DNA of 64,000 nucleotides, from the NCBI GenBank assembly GCA_963805915.1, contig CAWDWD010000016.1, positions 71,797-135,796 of the forward strand. Direction: 5' to 3'. The translations under genes and the position numbers were made by a program. The notes beneath the pieces were generated by a model. It did no database searches. It was not told the origin of the DNA and saw only the letters and a list, made by a program, of their open reading frames with translations. Of the stretch, positions 1 to 8,191 are shown in pieces. This stretch comes from JAEULH01 sp963805915 (lineage in GTDB: Bacteria; Pseudomonadota; Alphaproteobacteria; Rhodospirillales; Defluviicoccaceae). Numbering within the stretch: position 1 is the first letter of the stretch; every line of letters begins with the position of its first letter.

Positions 1-504
1 GTGGCCCTCGGTGGCGACCCGGTTATTGATGGAGCGCAGCACGCTTGCGAGCGCGCCGATCACTTGCCGCGCGCTGTCGGACAGTTCGGCCTCGCCGACA
101 GCGAAAGCGAGATCGGCGGGCAAGCCGATGAGCAGACGCTCGGCGTCACGGCGGATCCGCACGCGCTTTCCGAGCGCGTCCCCGGCGATGCTTTTCTTGA
201 GGATGGACGATAGGTAATCGAGGTTCAGCGCGCGCCGCGGGGACGTCATGGCGATGGCATAGGTCCCGGGCTCCGCCGCCGGCGAGCCGCGAGGCGCGAC
301 ATCGAGCGAGCGCGCCAGCGAGTCGCTGACGGCGCGCCACTTCTCGATCTCCAGGTGTGACATGGAGAAAAGTAGGACAAAGAACGTCAGCATCAACGAT
401 ACGAGGTCAGTGAATGTCAGCATCCACGCATTCCGGCTGATGGCCGGCTTGAGACCGGGCTGCGGCACGGCAAGCGCCGAGGATGAACCGGCATGATCAT
501 TCAA
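1..504 (-). CDS. MotB-like flagellar stator protein (partial, 3' end outside window)
   Basis: Reading leftward from a TTG codon at 504, which overlaps the stop of the preceding gene, the frame gives a short N-terminus, then AWMLTFTDLVSLMLTFFVLL, then a periplasmic region with beta-rich stretches. This is the MotB signature: one transmembrane helix carrying the proton-binding Asp (the D of FTDLVSLM) just after an aromatic/Met motif. MotB anchors the stator to peptidoglycan and couples proton flow through MotA to torque. The OmpA-like C-terminal domain would lie beyond base 1. It is the last visible gene of the leftward fliL-fliM operon. The start is uncertain: a GTG about ten codons in is an alternative. 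The family is clear from the helix; whether it is the main motor MotB or an accessory paralogue is not. Confidence 0.7.
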   Translation of the reverse strand, partial: MNDHAGSSSALAVPQPGLKPAISRNAWMLTFTDLVSLMLTFFVLLFSMSHLEIEKWRAVSDSLARSLDVAPRGSPAAEPGTYAIAMTSPRRALNLDYLSSILKKSIAGDALGKRVRIRRDAERLLIGLPADLAFAVGEAELSDSARQVIGALASVLRSINNRVATEGH

Positions 505-1154
505 AACCGTTCTCCATCCGCCCCTGCGGGACGATCGTCGTGGATCCGGAAGGTCATCCATATGCGCGCCGAGGCCTCATGGGCCAGAGCGATCGACAGT
601 CTTGCCGGCGGCGCGCCACGAGCGATCATCTCGCGGACGAGTGCGTCAACCCGCGCCGAAGCGAGCAACCGCGCCGCGATCGTGGTTCCCCGGTCCATTA
701 TGAACTCGACCTCGACGCGTAGGCCGGCCGGGGGACTGCTGAGCGCGGCAACGACGCGATCGAACACAGGATAAAGCGACGGGCGCGGAGTGAGCGAGCC
801 GGGCTCGAAGACCACGGCCAAGGGAAGGCCGACGCGCATCAGCTGGCCCGGTTTGACAACGTCAACCTCGACGACCCGAACAAGCGATGAAAATGCGCCG
901 GCGATCGCCCGCTCGGCCGCGAGCAACTGGTTGTCTTCACTGATGCCGCCGGTGATTCCGGCGGGGCGCTGGGTGCCGGCGAATGTTGCCGACAAGCTGT
1001 CCATCACCGCGCGGGCTTTTCTTTCCTCGATCGTCGACAGGCTGACCAGAAGAATGAAAAACGCGAGGATGAGCAAATACAGACCGAGAAACAGCGTGAG
1101 CGAACTTTCGCCGGCTGATCGGTGGGGTGGCTGATGGCCGAACAAGTTCGCCAC
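501..1154 (-). CDS. MotB-like membrane protein lacking the proton-binding Asp
   Basis: 217 aa with one N-terminal membrane helix (about residues 18-40, ending AFFILLVSLSTIEERKAR) followed by a periplasmic domain of about 170 aa. The helix and the charged stretch after it resemble MotB, and the gene lies directly before another MotB-like gene (4-base overlap) in the fliM operon. Unlike its neighbour it has no Asp in the helix where MotB carries the ion-binding residue; the equivalent stretch reads LFLGLYLLILAFF. It could therefore form a stator-associated scaffold or a heteromeric partner rather than a proton channel. Assignment to the MotB superfamily is from the helix, length and context; the function is inferred. 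Confidence 0.6.
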   Translation of the reverse strand: MANLFGHQPPHRSAGESSLTLFLGLYLLILAFFILLVSLSTIEERKARAVMDSLSATFAGTQRPAGITGGISEDNQLLAAERAIAGAFSSLVRVVEVDVVKPGQLMRVGLPLAVVFEPGSLTPRPSLYPVFDRVVAALSSPPAGLRVEVEFIMDRGTTIAARLLASARVDALVREMIARGAPPARLSIALAHEASARIWMTFRIHDDRPAGADGERF

Positions 1155-1156
1155 CG

Positions 1157-1966
1157 CTACTGTCCCGATCCGCTGCGTGATGTCGCGGTGCTCCGGCCGC
1201 CTAAGTCGATCTGGCGCAGCTTGACCAGCTGGATCGTCACATCCCGCGCCTTGGTCGGCTTCATCTCCGCCATGATCGGCGCCAACTTGCGCTCCTTCAT
1301 GCGCTCGGCGACGAGCAGGAGCGTTTCCAGATCGAGCGCCTCGAAGATCGCCGCCGCGTCCTTCGGCTTCATGGCCTCGTAGAGCTTTGTCAGCGAAGCG
1401 AGCTTTGCGTCCTGCTCGGCGTCGTGCGTCCTGATCGAGGCGCTCACCCGCTCTTGCAGGTCCTTCAGAGCAGCGACCTTGGCGTCAATGCGGCTTTCCG
1501 CCGCGCGCATCATGGCCGCGCGCTTGTCGAGCTCGCCCGCGCGCGCATCGAGTTGCTCCCGGCGCTTGGCGAGCTGGCGAAGAACATCGACTTCGCCCGG
1601 CGTGAACGCCGGCGCATCGTGCTGGCTTGGCGCGGCGGCATTTTTTGATTGTGCCTCGGGTTTGTCCGGCGAGGCATGAGCGGCATTACCGCCGTCGACG
1701 CGGCGAGGAGACGGAGCCTCGGGTGCGTCGTGCACCGGCGGCGCGGCGGCTTCTCCAGTGGACCGGGCGAGAGCGCCGGCGACGGCGAGCCCGCCGCCGC
1801 TTACCAAGCTGCCGGTGTCGCGCCAAATGAGCCCGATCTTGAGTGTTAACAACAGCGAGCCAAAAAAGATGAGCGCCGGCAGAAACCGCAAGCTCGCACT
1901 GGGCTTGAACCGCAACGCCGGAATGCCGCGCCGGCCTCGGATCACGTGCATGAAAATCGTCTTCAT
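1157..1966 (-). CDS. MotE-like flagellar protein with MgtE-N-type domain
   Basis: 269 aa. One N-terminal membrane helix (about residues 29-48) is followed by an Ala/Pro-rich low-complexity linker, a charged coiled coil (about 125-190, with REQLDARAGELDKRAAMMRA) and a C-terminal segment (about 190-250, KLYEAMKPKDAAAIFEALDL) that matches the MgtE N-domain repeats found in MotE and FliG-like proteins. In rhizobia MotE is a periplasmic chaperone for the stator protein MotC; here the gene sits between DUF6468 and two MotB-like genes, so a stator assembly role is plausible. Its ATG directly follows the TAG of the upstream gene, which suggests translational coupling. The C-terminus is Ser/Arg-rich and unlike the family. 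Confidence 0.65.
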   Translation of the reverse strand: MKTIFMHVIRGRRGIPALRFKPSASLRFLPALIFFGSLLLTLKIGLIWRDTGSLVSGGGLAVAGALARSTGEAAAPPVHDAPEAPSPRRVDGGNAAHASPDKPEAQSKNAAAPSQHDAPAFTPGEVDVLRQLAKRREQLDARAGELDKRAAMMRAAESRIDAKVAALKDLQERVSASIRTHDAEQDAKLASLTKLYEAMKPKDAAAIFEALDLETLLLVAERMKERKLAPIMAEMKPTKARDVTIQLVKLRQIDLGGRSTATSRSGSGQ

Positions 1967-2431
1967 CTAACGCTGAAAGCGAAGTGCCTGGAGGAGATCG
2001 CGTTCGGCCTCGGACCGGGCGCCGCCGGCGACGGCTCCCGCCGTCATTGCTTTGGCGGGCTCCGCGTTCTTGAACCCCGTCTTTGCGCCGGTGAGGTTGC
2101 CTACCCGCTCGGCGGTCGCCGCGCGGCCGGCGCGGATCGCCGCTTCAAGGCGGTCCGCGGCGGCGCCGGCGCGCTCGGTGAGAAGGCGCAAATCGTCTTC
2201 GTGCTGGACCGCCCGGCGATTTTCGGCCTCGAGTTCGCCAGCTGTTGTCTTGAGGCGACCGACGCTGTCCTCGGCGCGAGCGACTGCGCGATGAAACTCG
2301 TCGGCGACGGTTGCGAACTCAGCGCGGTCGCGCCGCAGGCCGGCGAAACGACGATTGAGGATCATCGCCAGGATAATGGAAATGACAAGGAGACCAGCGA
2401 TTAAGCAGTCGAGGAACAGAGTCCAGATCAC
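1967..2431 (-). CDS. DUF6468 family membrane/coiled-coil protein in flagellar operon
   Basis: 154 aa. An N-terminal membrane helix (about residues 5-25, LFLDCLIAGLLVISIILAMI) is followed by a long Ala/Arg/Glu-rich helical region likely to be a coiled coil. Small proteins of this form sit next to fliM in Rhodospirillales and carry the label DUF6468; the role is not established. The ATG at 2431 overlaps the TGA of fliM (ATGA), and its own stop abuts the next ATG, so it is translated as part of the fliL-fliM operon. A motor or basal-body accessory role is inference from position only. Confidence 0.6.
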   Translation of the reverse strand: MIWTLFLDCLIAGLLVISIILAMILNRRFAGLRRDRAEFATVADEFHRAVARAEDSVGRLKTTAGELEAENRRAVQHEDDLRLLTERAGAAADRLEAAIRAGRAATAERVGNLTGAKTGFKNAEPAKAMTAGAVAGGARSEAERDLLQALRFQR

Positions 2432-3555
2432 GATTCGCGTCCTGCTTGTTTGTGGTCAATACGCTTTTTGGCTTGGCCGTCGATCTGCACGGCGATCCGC
2501 TCTCCCGAGCGTCCCATCCGTGCCGCGTACATCGGCACGCCGGAACAGCGCATCTCGATCAGGGAATCCGGGGTCGCGTCAAACATCAGCCGCGAGCCGA
2601 CCTCGAGCGCGAATATCTCGCGAAGTTGAACGGTGCGTTCATCGAGAACGGCGGTGAGTTCAACGTCGGTCAGCCAAAGTTTCTGCGCAAGGTGAGTTTC
2701 CCAGATCGAGTCACGGCCGAATTTCTCGCCCATGAACATCTGCAGCAACAAATCGCGTACCGGTTCGAGGGTGGAGTAGGGCAGGACAAGATCCATGCGT
2801 CCGCCACGGTCGTCCATGTCGACCCGGAGACTGGCGGTGACCGCGGCGTTCGAAGGCTGGGTGATGGAGGCGAAACGGGGATTGGTCTCGAGCCGCTCGA
2901 CCTTGAAGTGGACCGGGCTGAGCGGCTCGAACGCGGTGCTCAGATCGGCGAGCATGACCTTGATCATGCGCTGGACGAGACTGCGCTCGATGGTCGTGTA
3001 GGGGCGGCCCTCGATGCGGATCGCCGCGGAGCCGCGCCGTCCGCCGAGCAGGATGTCGACGATCGAGTATATCAGCGCCGAGTCGGCTGTAATGAGACCA
3101 TAGTTCGCCCACTCCTCGGCCTTGAAGATGGAAAGCATCGCCGGCAGTGGAATCCGGTTGAGGTAGTCGCCAAAGCGAACGGTGCTGATGGCTTCGAGCG
3201 AGACCTCGACGTTGTCGGAGGTGAACTTGCGCAGGCTCGTCGACATCAGTCGAACCAGCCGGTCGAAGACCACCTCGAGCATCGGCAGGCGTTCGTAAGA
3301 CAGCGGGCCGCGATTGAGGATCGCCCGGATGCCGGTTACGCTCTGTGCTTCCTCGGCGTCGTCGGCGAAGCCAAGCAGGCTGTCGATCTCGTCCTGATCC
3401 AGCACCGCCGCCGGCGCCATCGCCATTGCCATCGCCATTTCATCGTCGTCACCGCCGGCGGGCTCAACGGTGGCACCGCCGTCCATGCCGTCAAGCGCGT
3501 CGCTCGCGGGACCTGTCGGGTCCATCATCGGTTCAGTGTCGTCGGATGAGGTCAT
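2428..3555 (-). CDS. fliM: Flagellar motor switch protein FliM
   Basis: 375 aa, near the usual 330-370. FliM forms the middle of the C-ring, binds CheY-P through its N-terminus and FliN/FliG through its other domains, and so controls rotation direction. The N-terminal part is acidic and Met/Ala-rich and includes DQDEIDSLLGF, the CheY-binding motif. The middle domain carries RGPLSYERLPMLEVVFDRL and GDYLNRIPLPAM, both typical of FliM, and the C-terminal region is the SpoA/FliN-like domain (DVELTAVLDERTVQLREI). It follows fliL with a short gap and overlaps the DUF6468 gene by ATGA. Confidence 0.95.
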   Translation of the reverse strand: MTSSDDTEPMMDPTGPASDALDGMDGGATVEPAGGDDDEMAMAMAMAPAAVLDQDEIDSLLGFADDAEEAQSVTGIRAILNRGPLSYERLPMLEVVFDRLVRLMSTSLRKFTSDNVEVSLEAISTVRFGDYLNRIPLPAMLSIFKAEEWANYGLITADSALIYSIVDILLGGRRGSAAIRIEGRPYTTIERSLVQRMIKVMLADLSTAFEPLSPVHFKVERLETNPRFASITQPSNAAVTASLRVDMDDRGGRMDLVLPYSTLEPVRDLLLQMFMGEKFGRDSIWETHLAQKLWLTDVELTAVLDERTVQLREIFALEVGSRLMFDATPDSLIEMRCSGVPMYAARMGRSGERIAVQIDGQAKKRIDHKQAGRES

Positions 3556-3579
3556 TGCGCCAGCTCTCCGCGTGGACCG

Positions 3580-4122
3580 CTACTGAACGAGGAGGTCAAC
3601 GAACAGGACGTCCTGGACTTCGCCGGGCGCGATCGCCGCGGCAATCCGCCGGCGCAGTTCCTCGCGCAGCCTGACGGTTCCGGCGGAACCACGAAGGTCG
3701 TCCGGCCGAAGTTCGCGGAGATAGACCTGGCAATAGTCAACGATGCGCGGCTTCAGCTGCTCCACGGCGGCGGCCGCCGCCGCGTCGGCGACCTCGAGAG
3801 TAACCCTGGCCTTGAGGAACGTGGACTTGCGCTCGTTGGTATTGAGCGAGACGACGAGGTCGGGAAGCTCAACAAAGATCGGTTGTGCCGGTGCGTTTGG
3901 CGCGGCGGAGCCGCTCGCATCGGCGTTGGCGGCGTCGCTGGCGCCAAGGACGCCATCAAGCGCGCCGGTAAAGTACGCCGCCGCGCCGCCGCCCGCGACA
4001 ATGACGAGGACCGCGGCCGCGACGATGATCAGCAACCGGCGGCGGCCGGCGCCGGAAGCGTCGTCACTCTCGTCGGCGATCACCTCGGTGGACACGTTCG
4101 CGTCCGCTATATCGTCGGCCAC
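3580..4122 (-). CDS. fliL: Flagellar basal body-associated protein FliL
   Basis: 180 aa. A short acidic cytoplasmic N-terminus is followed by one membrane helix (about residues 30-50, RLLIIVAAAVLVIVAGGGAA), a linker rich in Ala, Ser and Pro, and a periplasmic domain with the FliL pattern FVELPDLVVSLNTNERKSTF and a C-terminal VQDVLFVDLLVQ. FliL surrounds or supports the MotAB stator and improves torque. It is the first gene of the leftward motor operon that diverges from flgF. No convincing sigma-54 or sigma-28 site is visible for this strand in the 276-bp divergent gap. Confidence 0.9.
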   Translation of the reverse strand: MADDIADANVSTEVIADESDDASGAGRRRLLIIVAAAVLVIVAGGGAAAYFTGALDGVLGASDAANADASGSAAPNAPAQPIFVELPDLVVSLNTNERKSTFLKARVTLEVADAAAAAAVEQLKPRIVDYCQVYLRELRPDDLRGSAGTVRLREELRRRIAAAIAPGEVQDVLFVDLLVQ

Positions 4123-4336
4123 GGCTATTCCTCATTCCTCTCGGCGTCAAGCTGGTCAGCACCTCGCCCGCAACCGAACGGTAGGCGCGGCCGGTTAACA
4201 AGACGTTGAAGATTGCCGGCAAAATTCGACCATTCGGCAATTAATTCCCGGCAAAACCCGCCGGCCAGACCGGACGCTGCCCGGGTCGGGATCCGGCACT
4301 TCGACCCAACACATTGCAGTATGTAAGCTTTCTCGA

Positions 4337-4353
4337 TTGGCACAGGGGCTGCA
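4337..4353 (+). promoter_or_regulatory. Sigma-54 promoter upstream of flgF
   Basis: TTGGCACAGGGGCTGCA matches the sigma-54 (RpoN) consensus TGGCAC-N5-TTGCW. The -24 GG is at 4339-4340, the -12 GC at 4351-4352, and the spacing between them is exactly 10 bases. Initiation would fall near 4364, about 35 bases before the flgF ATG. Class II/III flagellar genes of alphaproteobacteria commonly use sigma-54 with an enhancer-binding activator; the activator site was not identified. Confidence 0.75.
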
Positions 4354-4398
4354 GAGTGCCGTGCCGGATTACACGGTCGGCTCGAAGGGGGACCGCGC

Positions 4399-5121
4399 AT
4401 GGAGACCACGCTGCTCGTCGCGTTGTCGCGGCAAGGCGTTCTGCGTCGGCAGATGGACGTTGTCGCCAACAACATCGCCAACATGAACAGCAACGGGTTC
4501 AAGGCCGAACGGATGATGCTCACCGACCACGTGGTCAAGAGCGGATTCCCCGGCCCGGCCACGCCAATCGCTTTCGTTCGCGATGTTTCGACAATGCGTG
4601 ATCAGGCCCAGGGACGACTGGAGTCCACCGGCAATCCTTTCGACTTGGCGATCGAGGGCGAGGGCTTTTTTGCCATTGCCGACGGCGAAGGCGAACTCTA
4701 CGGCCGCAATGGGCGCTTTCGTCTCGATGAAACGGGCCAGCTGGTCACCGAGCAGGGCGCGCCGGTTCTGACCCGGGCGGGCGCGCCGGTCTTCTTTAGC
4801 GAAGCCGACACCCGCATCGCCATTGCCAAGGACGGCACCATCTCCAGCGAGAACGGCGAACTCGGCCAGCTTCGGATCGTCGATTTCGATGCCCCGCAGG
4901 CCATGCTTCCCGTCGGCGGCGGCCTGTATTCGGCGGAGGAAGCGCCGCGGGAGGTGGCCATGCCGAACATCGTCCAGGGCATGCTCGAGCGCTCCAACGT
5001 CGAGCCCATCCTTGAGATGGAAAAAATGATCCGCGTTCAGCGCGCCTACGCCTCGGTGCGCAATCTCGTTGAGCGCGAAGACGACCGCATTAAGCAAATG
5101 CTACAGGTTTATGCCGCATAA
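4399..5121 (+). CDS. flgF: Flagellar basal-body rod protein FlgF
   Basis: 240 aa, the usual size. FlgF is a proximal-rod subunit of the flagellar basal body. The N-terminus has the rod/hook family motif (QMDVVANNIANMNSNGFKAE), the centre has the FlgE/F/G-type PFDLAIEGEGFFAI, and the C-terminus carries the second rod motif (EMEKMIRVQRAYASV). These terminal helices pack as coiled coils in the rod. First gene of the rightward flgF-G-A-H operon, 45 bases downstream of the predicted sigma-54 -12 element. The match to FlgF rather than FlgG rests on its shorter length and on the immediately downstream, longer flgG. Confidence 0.93.
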   Translation: METTLLVALSRQGVLRRQMDVVANNIANMNSNGFKAERMMLTDHVVKSGFPGPATPIAFVRDVSTMRDQAQGRLESTGNPFDLAIEGEGFFAIADGEGELYGRNGRFRLDETGQLVTEQGAPVLTRAGAPVFFSEADTRIAIAKDGTISSENGELGQLRIVDFDAPQAMLPVGGGLYSAEEAPREVAMPNIVQGMLERSNVEPILEMEKMIRVQRAYASVRNLVEREDDRIKQMLQVYAA

Positions 5122-5180
5122 GGGGTATTGGCGGTCCGCGCGTACCCCATGGTCGATCGCTATAACGGAGACACACGACG

Positions 5181-5963
5181 ATGAGAGCCCTCAGCATCGC
5201 CGCCACCGGAATGCTCGCTCAGCAGCGAAACGTCGAGGTTGTATCGAACAATCTCGCCAACATGAACACGACCGGCTACCTGCGGCGCCGGCCGGAGTTC
5301 CATGATCTGCTCTACCAGAATCTGCGGCGGCCCGGATCGACGTCGACGGACACCGGCGCGGTCGTGCCGAGCGGCGTCCAGCTCGGTCTCGGCGTCAAGC
5401 TGGCGGCGGTCTACCGCATTCACACCCAGGGCAACCTTGCCTCCACCGACAATACCTTCGACCTCGCGATTCAGGGCAAGGGCTTCTTCCAGATCGAGCG
5501 GCCCGACGGCGAGACGGCCTATACCCGCGACGGCACCTTCCAGCTGAACGCCGACGGCGAGATCGTGACCCACGACGGCCTCGTTGTCCTTCCGGGGATC
5601 ACCGTGCCGCCCGATGCGATCGATGTCAGCATCAATCAGAGCGGCGAGGTGCTGGTCAAACAGCAAGGTTCGGTTGCGCTGCAGAACGTCGGCCAGCTTC
5701 AGCTCGCGACGTTCCCGAACGAGGCCGGACTGGAGGCGATCGGCGGCAACCTGATGCTCGAGACGCCGGCGTCGGGCGGCGCCCAGATCGGCAATCCGCA
5801 GGAGCCCGGTTTCGGCAGCCTGCTTCAAGGGTTCCTCGAGACCTCGAACGTCAACGCGGTCGAGGAGATTACCAACCTGATTTCCGCCCAGCGCGCCTAC
5901 GAAATGAACTCGAAGGTGATCCAGACCGCCGACGAGATGATGGCGTCGTTGAGCAACCGATAG
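5181..5963 (+). CDS. flgG: Flagellar basal-body rod protein FlgG
   Basis: 260 aa, exactly the common FlgG length. It builds the distal rod. The N-terminal motif VVSNNLANMNTTGYLRRRPE, the central FDLAIQGKGFFQIERPDGET, the Tyr/Arg start of the D1 region (AYTRDGTFQLN) and the C-terminal SNVNAVEEITNLISAQRAYE are all diagnostic. It lies 59 bases after flgF and 18 bases before flgA, in the order flgF-flgG-flgA-flgH typical of alphaproteobacteria. An A/G-rich ribosome-binding stretch (GGAGACACACG) precedes the ATG. Confidence 0.95.
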   Translation: MRALSIAATGMLAQQRNVEVVSNNLANMNTTGYLRRRPEFHDLLYQNLRRPGSTSTDTGAVVPSGVQLGLGVKLAAVYRIHTQGNLASTDNTFDLAIQGKGFFQIERPDGETAYTRDGTFQLNADGEIVTHDGLVVLPGITVPPDAIDVSINQSGEVLVKQQGSVALQNVGQLQLATFPNEAGLEAIGGNLMLETPASGGAQIGNPQEPGFGSLLQGFLETSNVNAVEEITNLISAQRAYEMNSKVIQTADEMMASLSNR

Positions 5964-5981
5964 GGAGCAGCTGTTAGGCCG

Positions 5982-6758
5982 ATGATGGATCGTAGGATGC
6001 GCTTCGTCGCTTGTCTGCTCCTCGCCGCGGCGGTCCTGCCGCTCGGCGTGGCGCCAACGCATGGCGCGAGCGCCGGCGCCACGCAGGCGGACGACTATCG
6101 TCTGGCTTCGGCCGAAGGCATCGCCGGACTGGTGGCCGAAGCGCTGGCCGACGAGGGCGCCGATCCCGATACGATCGCCGTCGAGCTCGCCGAGCCTCTC
6201 CTTGCCATTCATCTGCCGCCCGACCCGGACGCGCGCGTGAGCGTCGAGGACGTGGCGATGGACCCGACCGGCCGGCGCTTCACCGCGCGCATCGCCGCGC
6301 CGACGGCCACCGGCGCCATCCAGCGCCGCGTCATCGCCGGGCGGGTCTACCGGGTCGCATCGGTTCCGGTCCTGGCGCGTCCGCTCGGCCGCGGCGAGAC
6401 TATCTCCGCCGAGGACCTCGAATGGGTGCGGCTAAAGAACAGCCGTCTTGGCGGCAGCACCATCGTCGATGCCGATGATCTGGTCGGCTTCAGCACGCGT
6501 CGGGGCCTGCGCGCGGGCACGCCGATCCGCGCCTCCCAGGTTCGCAAGCCCGTGGTCGTCGCCAAGGGCAGCCTCGTCACGCTGATGCTCACCACGCCCG
6601 GGATCGCGCTGAGCGCGCGTGGCCGGGCGATGGAGGACGGCGGCCGGGGCGAAGTCATCCGGGTCAGCAACCTGCAAAGCCACGTGATCGTCGAAGGCAA
6701 CGTCATCGCGCCAGGTCGTGTTGAGGTGCGCCCGCTGGTTCGGGCGAGAGGGGGATGA
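5982..6758 (+). CDS. flgA: Flagellar P-ring assembly chaperone FlgA
   Basis: 258 aa. A cleavable signal peptide (about residues 1-28, hydrophobic CLLLAAAVLPLGVAPTHGAS) directs it to the periplasm, where FlgA helps FlgI polymerise into the P ring. The C-terminal half is a SAF domain (about 130-200; ARPLGRGETISAEDLEWVRL and TRRGLRAGTPIRASQVRKP) followed by the conserved LMLTTPGIALSARGRAMEDG segment. Its end overlaps the flgH start by 4 bases (ATGA). flgI, which FlgA serves, does not follow flgH here and must lie elsewhere. Confidence 0.92.
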   Translation: MMDRRMRFVACLLLAAAVLPLGVAPTHGASAGATQADDYRLASAEGIAGLVAEALADEGADPDTIAVELAEPLLAIHLPPDPDARVSVEDVAMDPTGRRFTARIAAPTATGAIQRRVIAGRVYRVASVPVLARPLGRGETISAEDLEWVRLKNSRLGGSTIVDADDLVGFSTRRGLRAGTPIRASQVRKPVVVAKGSLVTLMLTTPGIALSARGRAMEDGGRGEVIRVSNLQSHVIVEGNVIAPGRVEVRPLVRARGG

Positions 6759-7531
6759 AGCCCATGACGCAATTCTGGCCGCGCGCCATCTCCTGCTCGG
6801 CGGCGGCGCTGGTTGTCGCGACCGGCGTTGGCGGTTGCAGCCTGGCGACGCGGTTGACGGAGATTGGCGACAAGCCGCAGTTGAGCACGATCGCCGATAA
6901 TCCGGAAGGCAAGCCGGGCTACCGTCCGGTCAGCCTGCCGATGCCGGCGACGCCGCGGGCGGAGGACAACCCTAATTCTCTATGGCGGCCCGGCGCCAAG
7001 GCCTTCTTCAAGGATACGCGCGCAAAGGAGCTCGGCGACATTCTCACCATCCGGCTCAAGCTGGACGATAGCGCCAAGCTGAAAAACTCGACCAAGCGCA
7101 GCCGCAACGACGGCGAGACGCAGAAGATCGAGGCCATGCTCGGGCTGGAGGGTGGGATCGCCAAGGTGCTGCCGGGAGGCCTTGGCGTCGCCGGCCCGCT
7201 GCTCAGTTTCGGCACCGACCACGCGACCGAGGGCGACGGCGGAATTGACCGCAAGGAAGAAATCGATCTGACCGTCGCGGGGATCGTCACCCAGGTCCTG
7301 CCCAACGGCCTGCTCGCGATCGTCGGCCGTCAGGAAATCCGCGTGAACTTCGAGCTGCGCGAATTGATGATCAGCGGTGTCGTCCGACCCCAGGACATCG
7401 AGGCGGACAACTCGATCAGTCACGAGAAGATCGCCGAGATGCGCGTCGCCTACGGCGGCCGAGGCACGCTCAGCGACCTCCAGCAGCCCCGCTGGGGCAC
7501 CCAGATCTGGGACATCATCTTCCCGTTCTAG
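6755..7531 (+). CDS. flgH: Flagellar L-ring lipoprotein FlgH
   Basis: 258 aa. FlgH forms the outer-membrane L ring through which the rod passes. The N-terminus is a lipoprotein signal with lipobox VGGC (Cys at about residue 28). The conserved body includes SLWRPGAKAFFKDTRAKELG, DILTIRL and the C-terminal RVAYGGRGTLSDLQQPRWG followed by the terminal WDIIFPF. It overlaps flgA and is followed at once by a strong hairpin, so it appears to end the operon. Confidence 0.94.
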   Translation: MKPMTQFWPRAISCSAAALVVATGVGGCSLATRLTEIGDKPQLSTIADNPEGKPGYRPVSLPMPATPRAEDNPNSLWRPGAKAFFKDTRAKELGDILTIRLKLDDSAKLKNSTKRSRNDGETQKIEAMLGLEGGIAKVLPGGLGVAGPLLSFGTDHATEGDGGIDRKEEIDLTVAGIVTQVLPNGLLAIVGRQEIRVNFELRELMISGVVRPQDIEADNSISHEKIAEMRVAYGGRGTLSDLQQPRWGTQIWDIIFPF

Positions 7532-7532
7532 G

Positions 7533-7575
7533 CCACATGTCCGCCTAGACCACCCGTCCTTAGGCGGACATGTGG
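7533..7575. terminator. Perfect 15-bp inverted repeat after flgH
   Basis: CCACATGTCCGCCTA (7533-7547) is repeated exactly in reverse complement at 7561-7575, with a 13-base loop. It starts two bases after the flgH stop. There is no T-run after the stem, so it is not a classic intrinsic terminator; it may stabilise the 3' end of the flg mRNA or act as a Rho-assisted stop. An overlapping alternative stem (GCCTAGACCA with TGGTCTAGGC) is also possible. Confidence 0.6.
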
Positions 7576-7690
7576 TCTAGGCGGCGCCGACCCGTCTACC
7601 CGATCGCCGCGCGCCGCGCGGTATGGCTTGCCGAGGCGCTCTTGCGGGAGTAAGAGCGCGGCGCAGGTTTGGGTGTAAAGGGCTTGGCGG

Positions 7691-8191
7691 ATGTGGTGGA
7701 AAGTGCTGGCGATCTTTGTTGTCGGGCTCGTTCTCGGCGGGATCGGCTTGTGGTTCTTCGGCGGCGGGCCGCGAGGCGAGGTTGGCGCCGTATCGACCAA
7801 CTTCCGCTGGCTTGGGCCCAACGACAAGGTCGTCGTCGACGGCTTCGATGATCCCCAGGTGTCCGGCGTCGCCTGTCACATCAGCCGCGCCGAGCGCGGT
7901 GGCGTCTCTGGCGGACTGGGTCTCGCCGAGGACCCGTCCGACGCATCGATCGCCTGCCGCCAGATCGGCCCGATCGTCTTCAACAAGCCCCTGCGCGACG
8001 GAGAGCGGGTCTTCGACGAACGCCGCTCGGCGATCTTCAAGGCGCTCAAGGTCGTCCGCTTCTTCGACGCCAAGCGCAAGGTCCTGGTCTACGTCACCTA
8101 TTCCGATCGCATCCTCACCGGTTCGCCGAAGAATTCGATCTCGAGCGTCCCGCTGATGCCATGGGACGGCGTCGAGCCGCGAACGCAATAG
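7691..8191 (+). CDS. creA: CreA family periplasmic protein
   Basis: 166 aa. An N-terminal hydrophobic helix (about residues 3-26) looks like a signal anchor or signal peptide. The body has the CreA pattern: WLGPNDKVVVDGFDDPQVSG, then VACHISRAERGGVSGGLGLA, then DASIACRQIGPIVF, with paired cysteines in the second and third segments. The molecular function of CreA is not known; in E. coli it lies beside the CreBC two-component genes, which are absent here. Standalone gene between the flagellar operon and the degenerate receiver. Confidence 0.85.
   Translation: MWWKVLAIFVVGLVLGGIGLWFFGGGPRGEVGAVSTNFRWLGPNDKVVVDGFDDPQVSGVACHISRAERGGVSGGLGLAEDPSDASIACRQIGPIVFNKPLRDGERVFDERRSAIFKALKVVRFFDAKRKVLVYVTYSDRILTGSPKNSISSVPLMPWDGVEPRTQ

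Noticed and set aside
4199..4330. A minus-strand sigma-54 promoter for fliL
   Set aside because: Candidate GG...GC pairs on that strand have spacings of 8, 9 or 12 bases, not the required 10.
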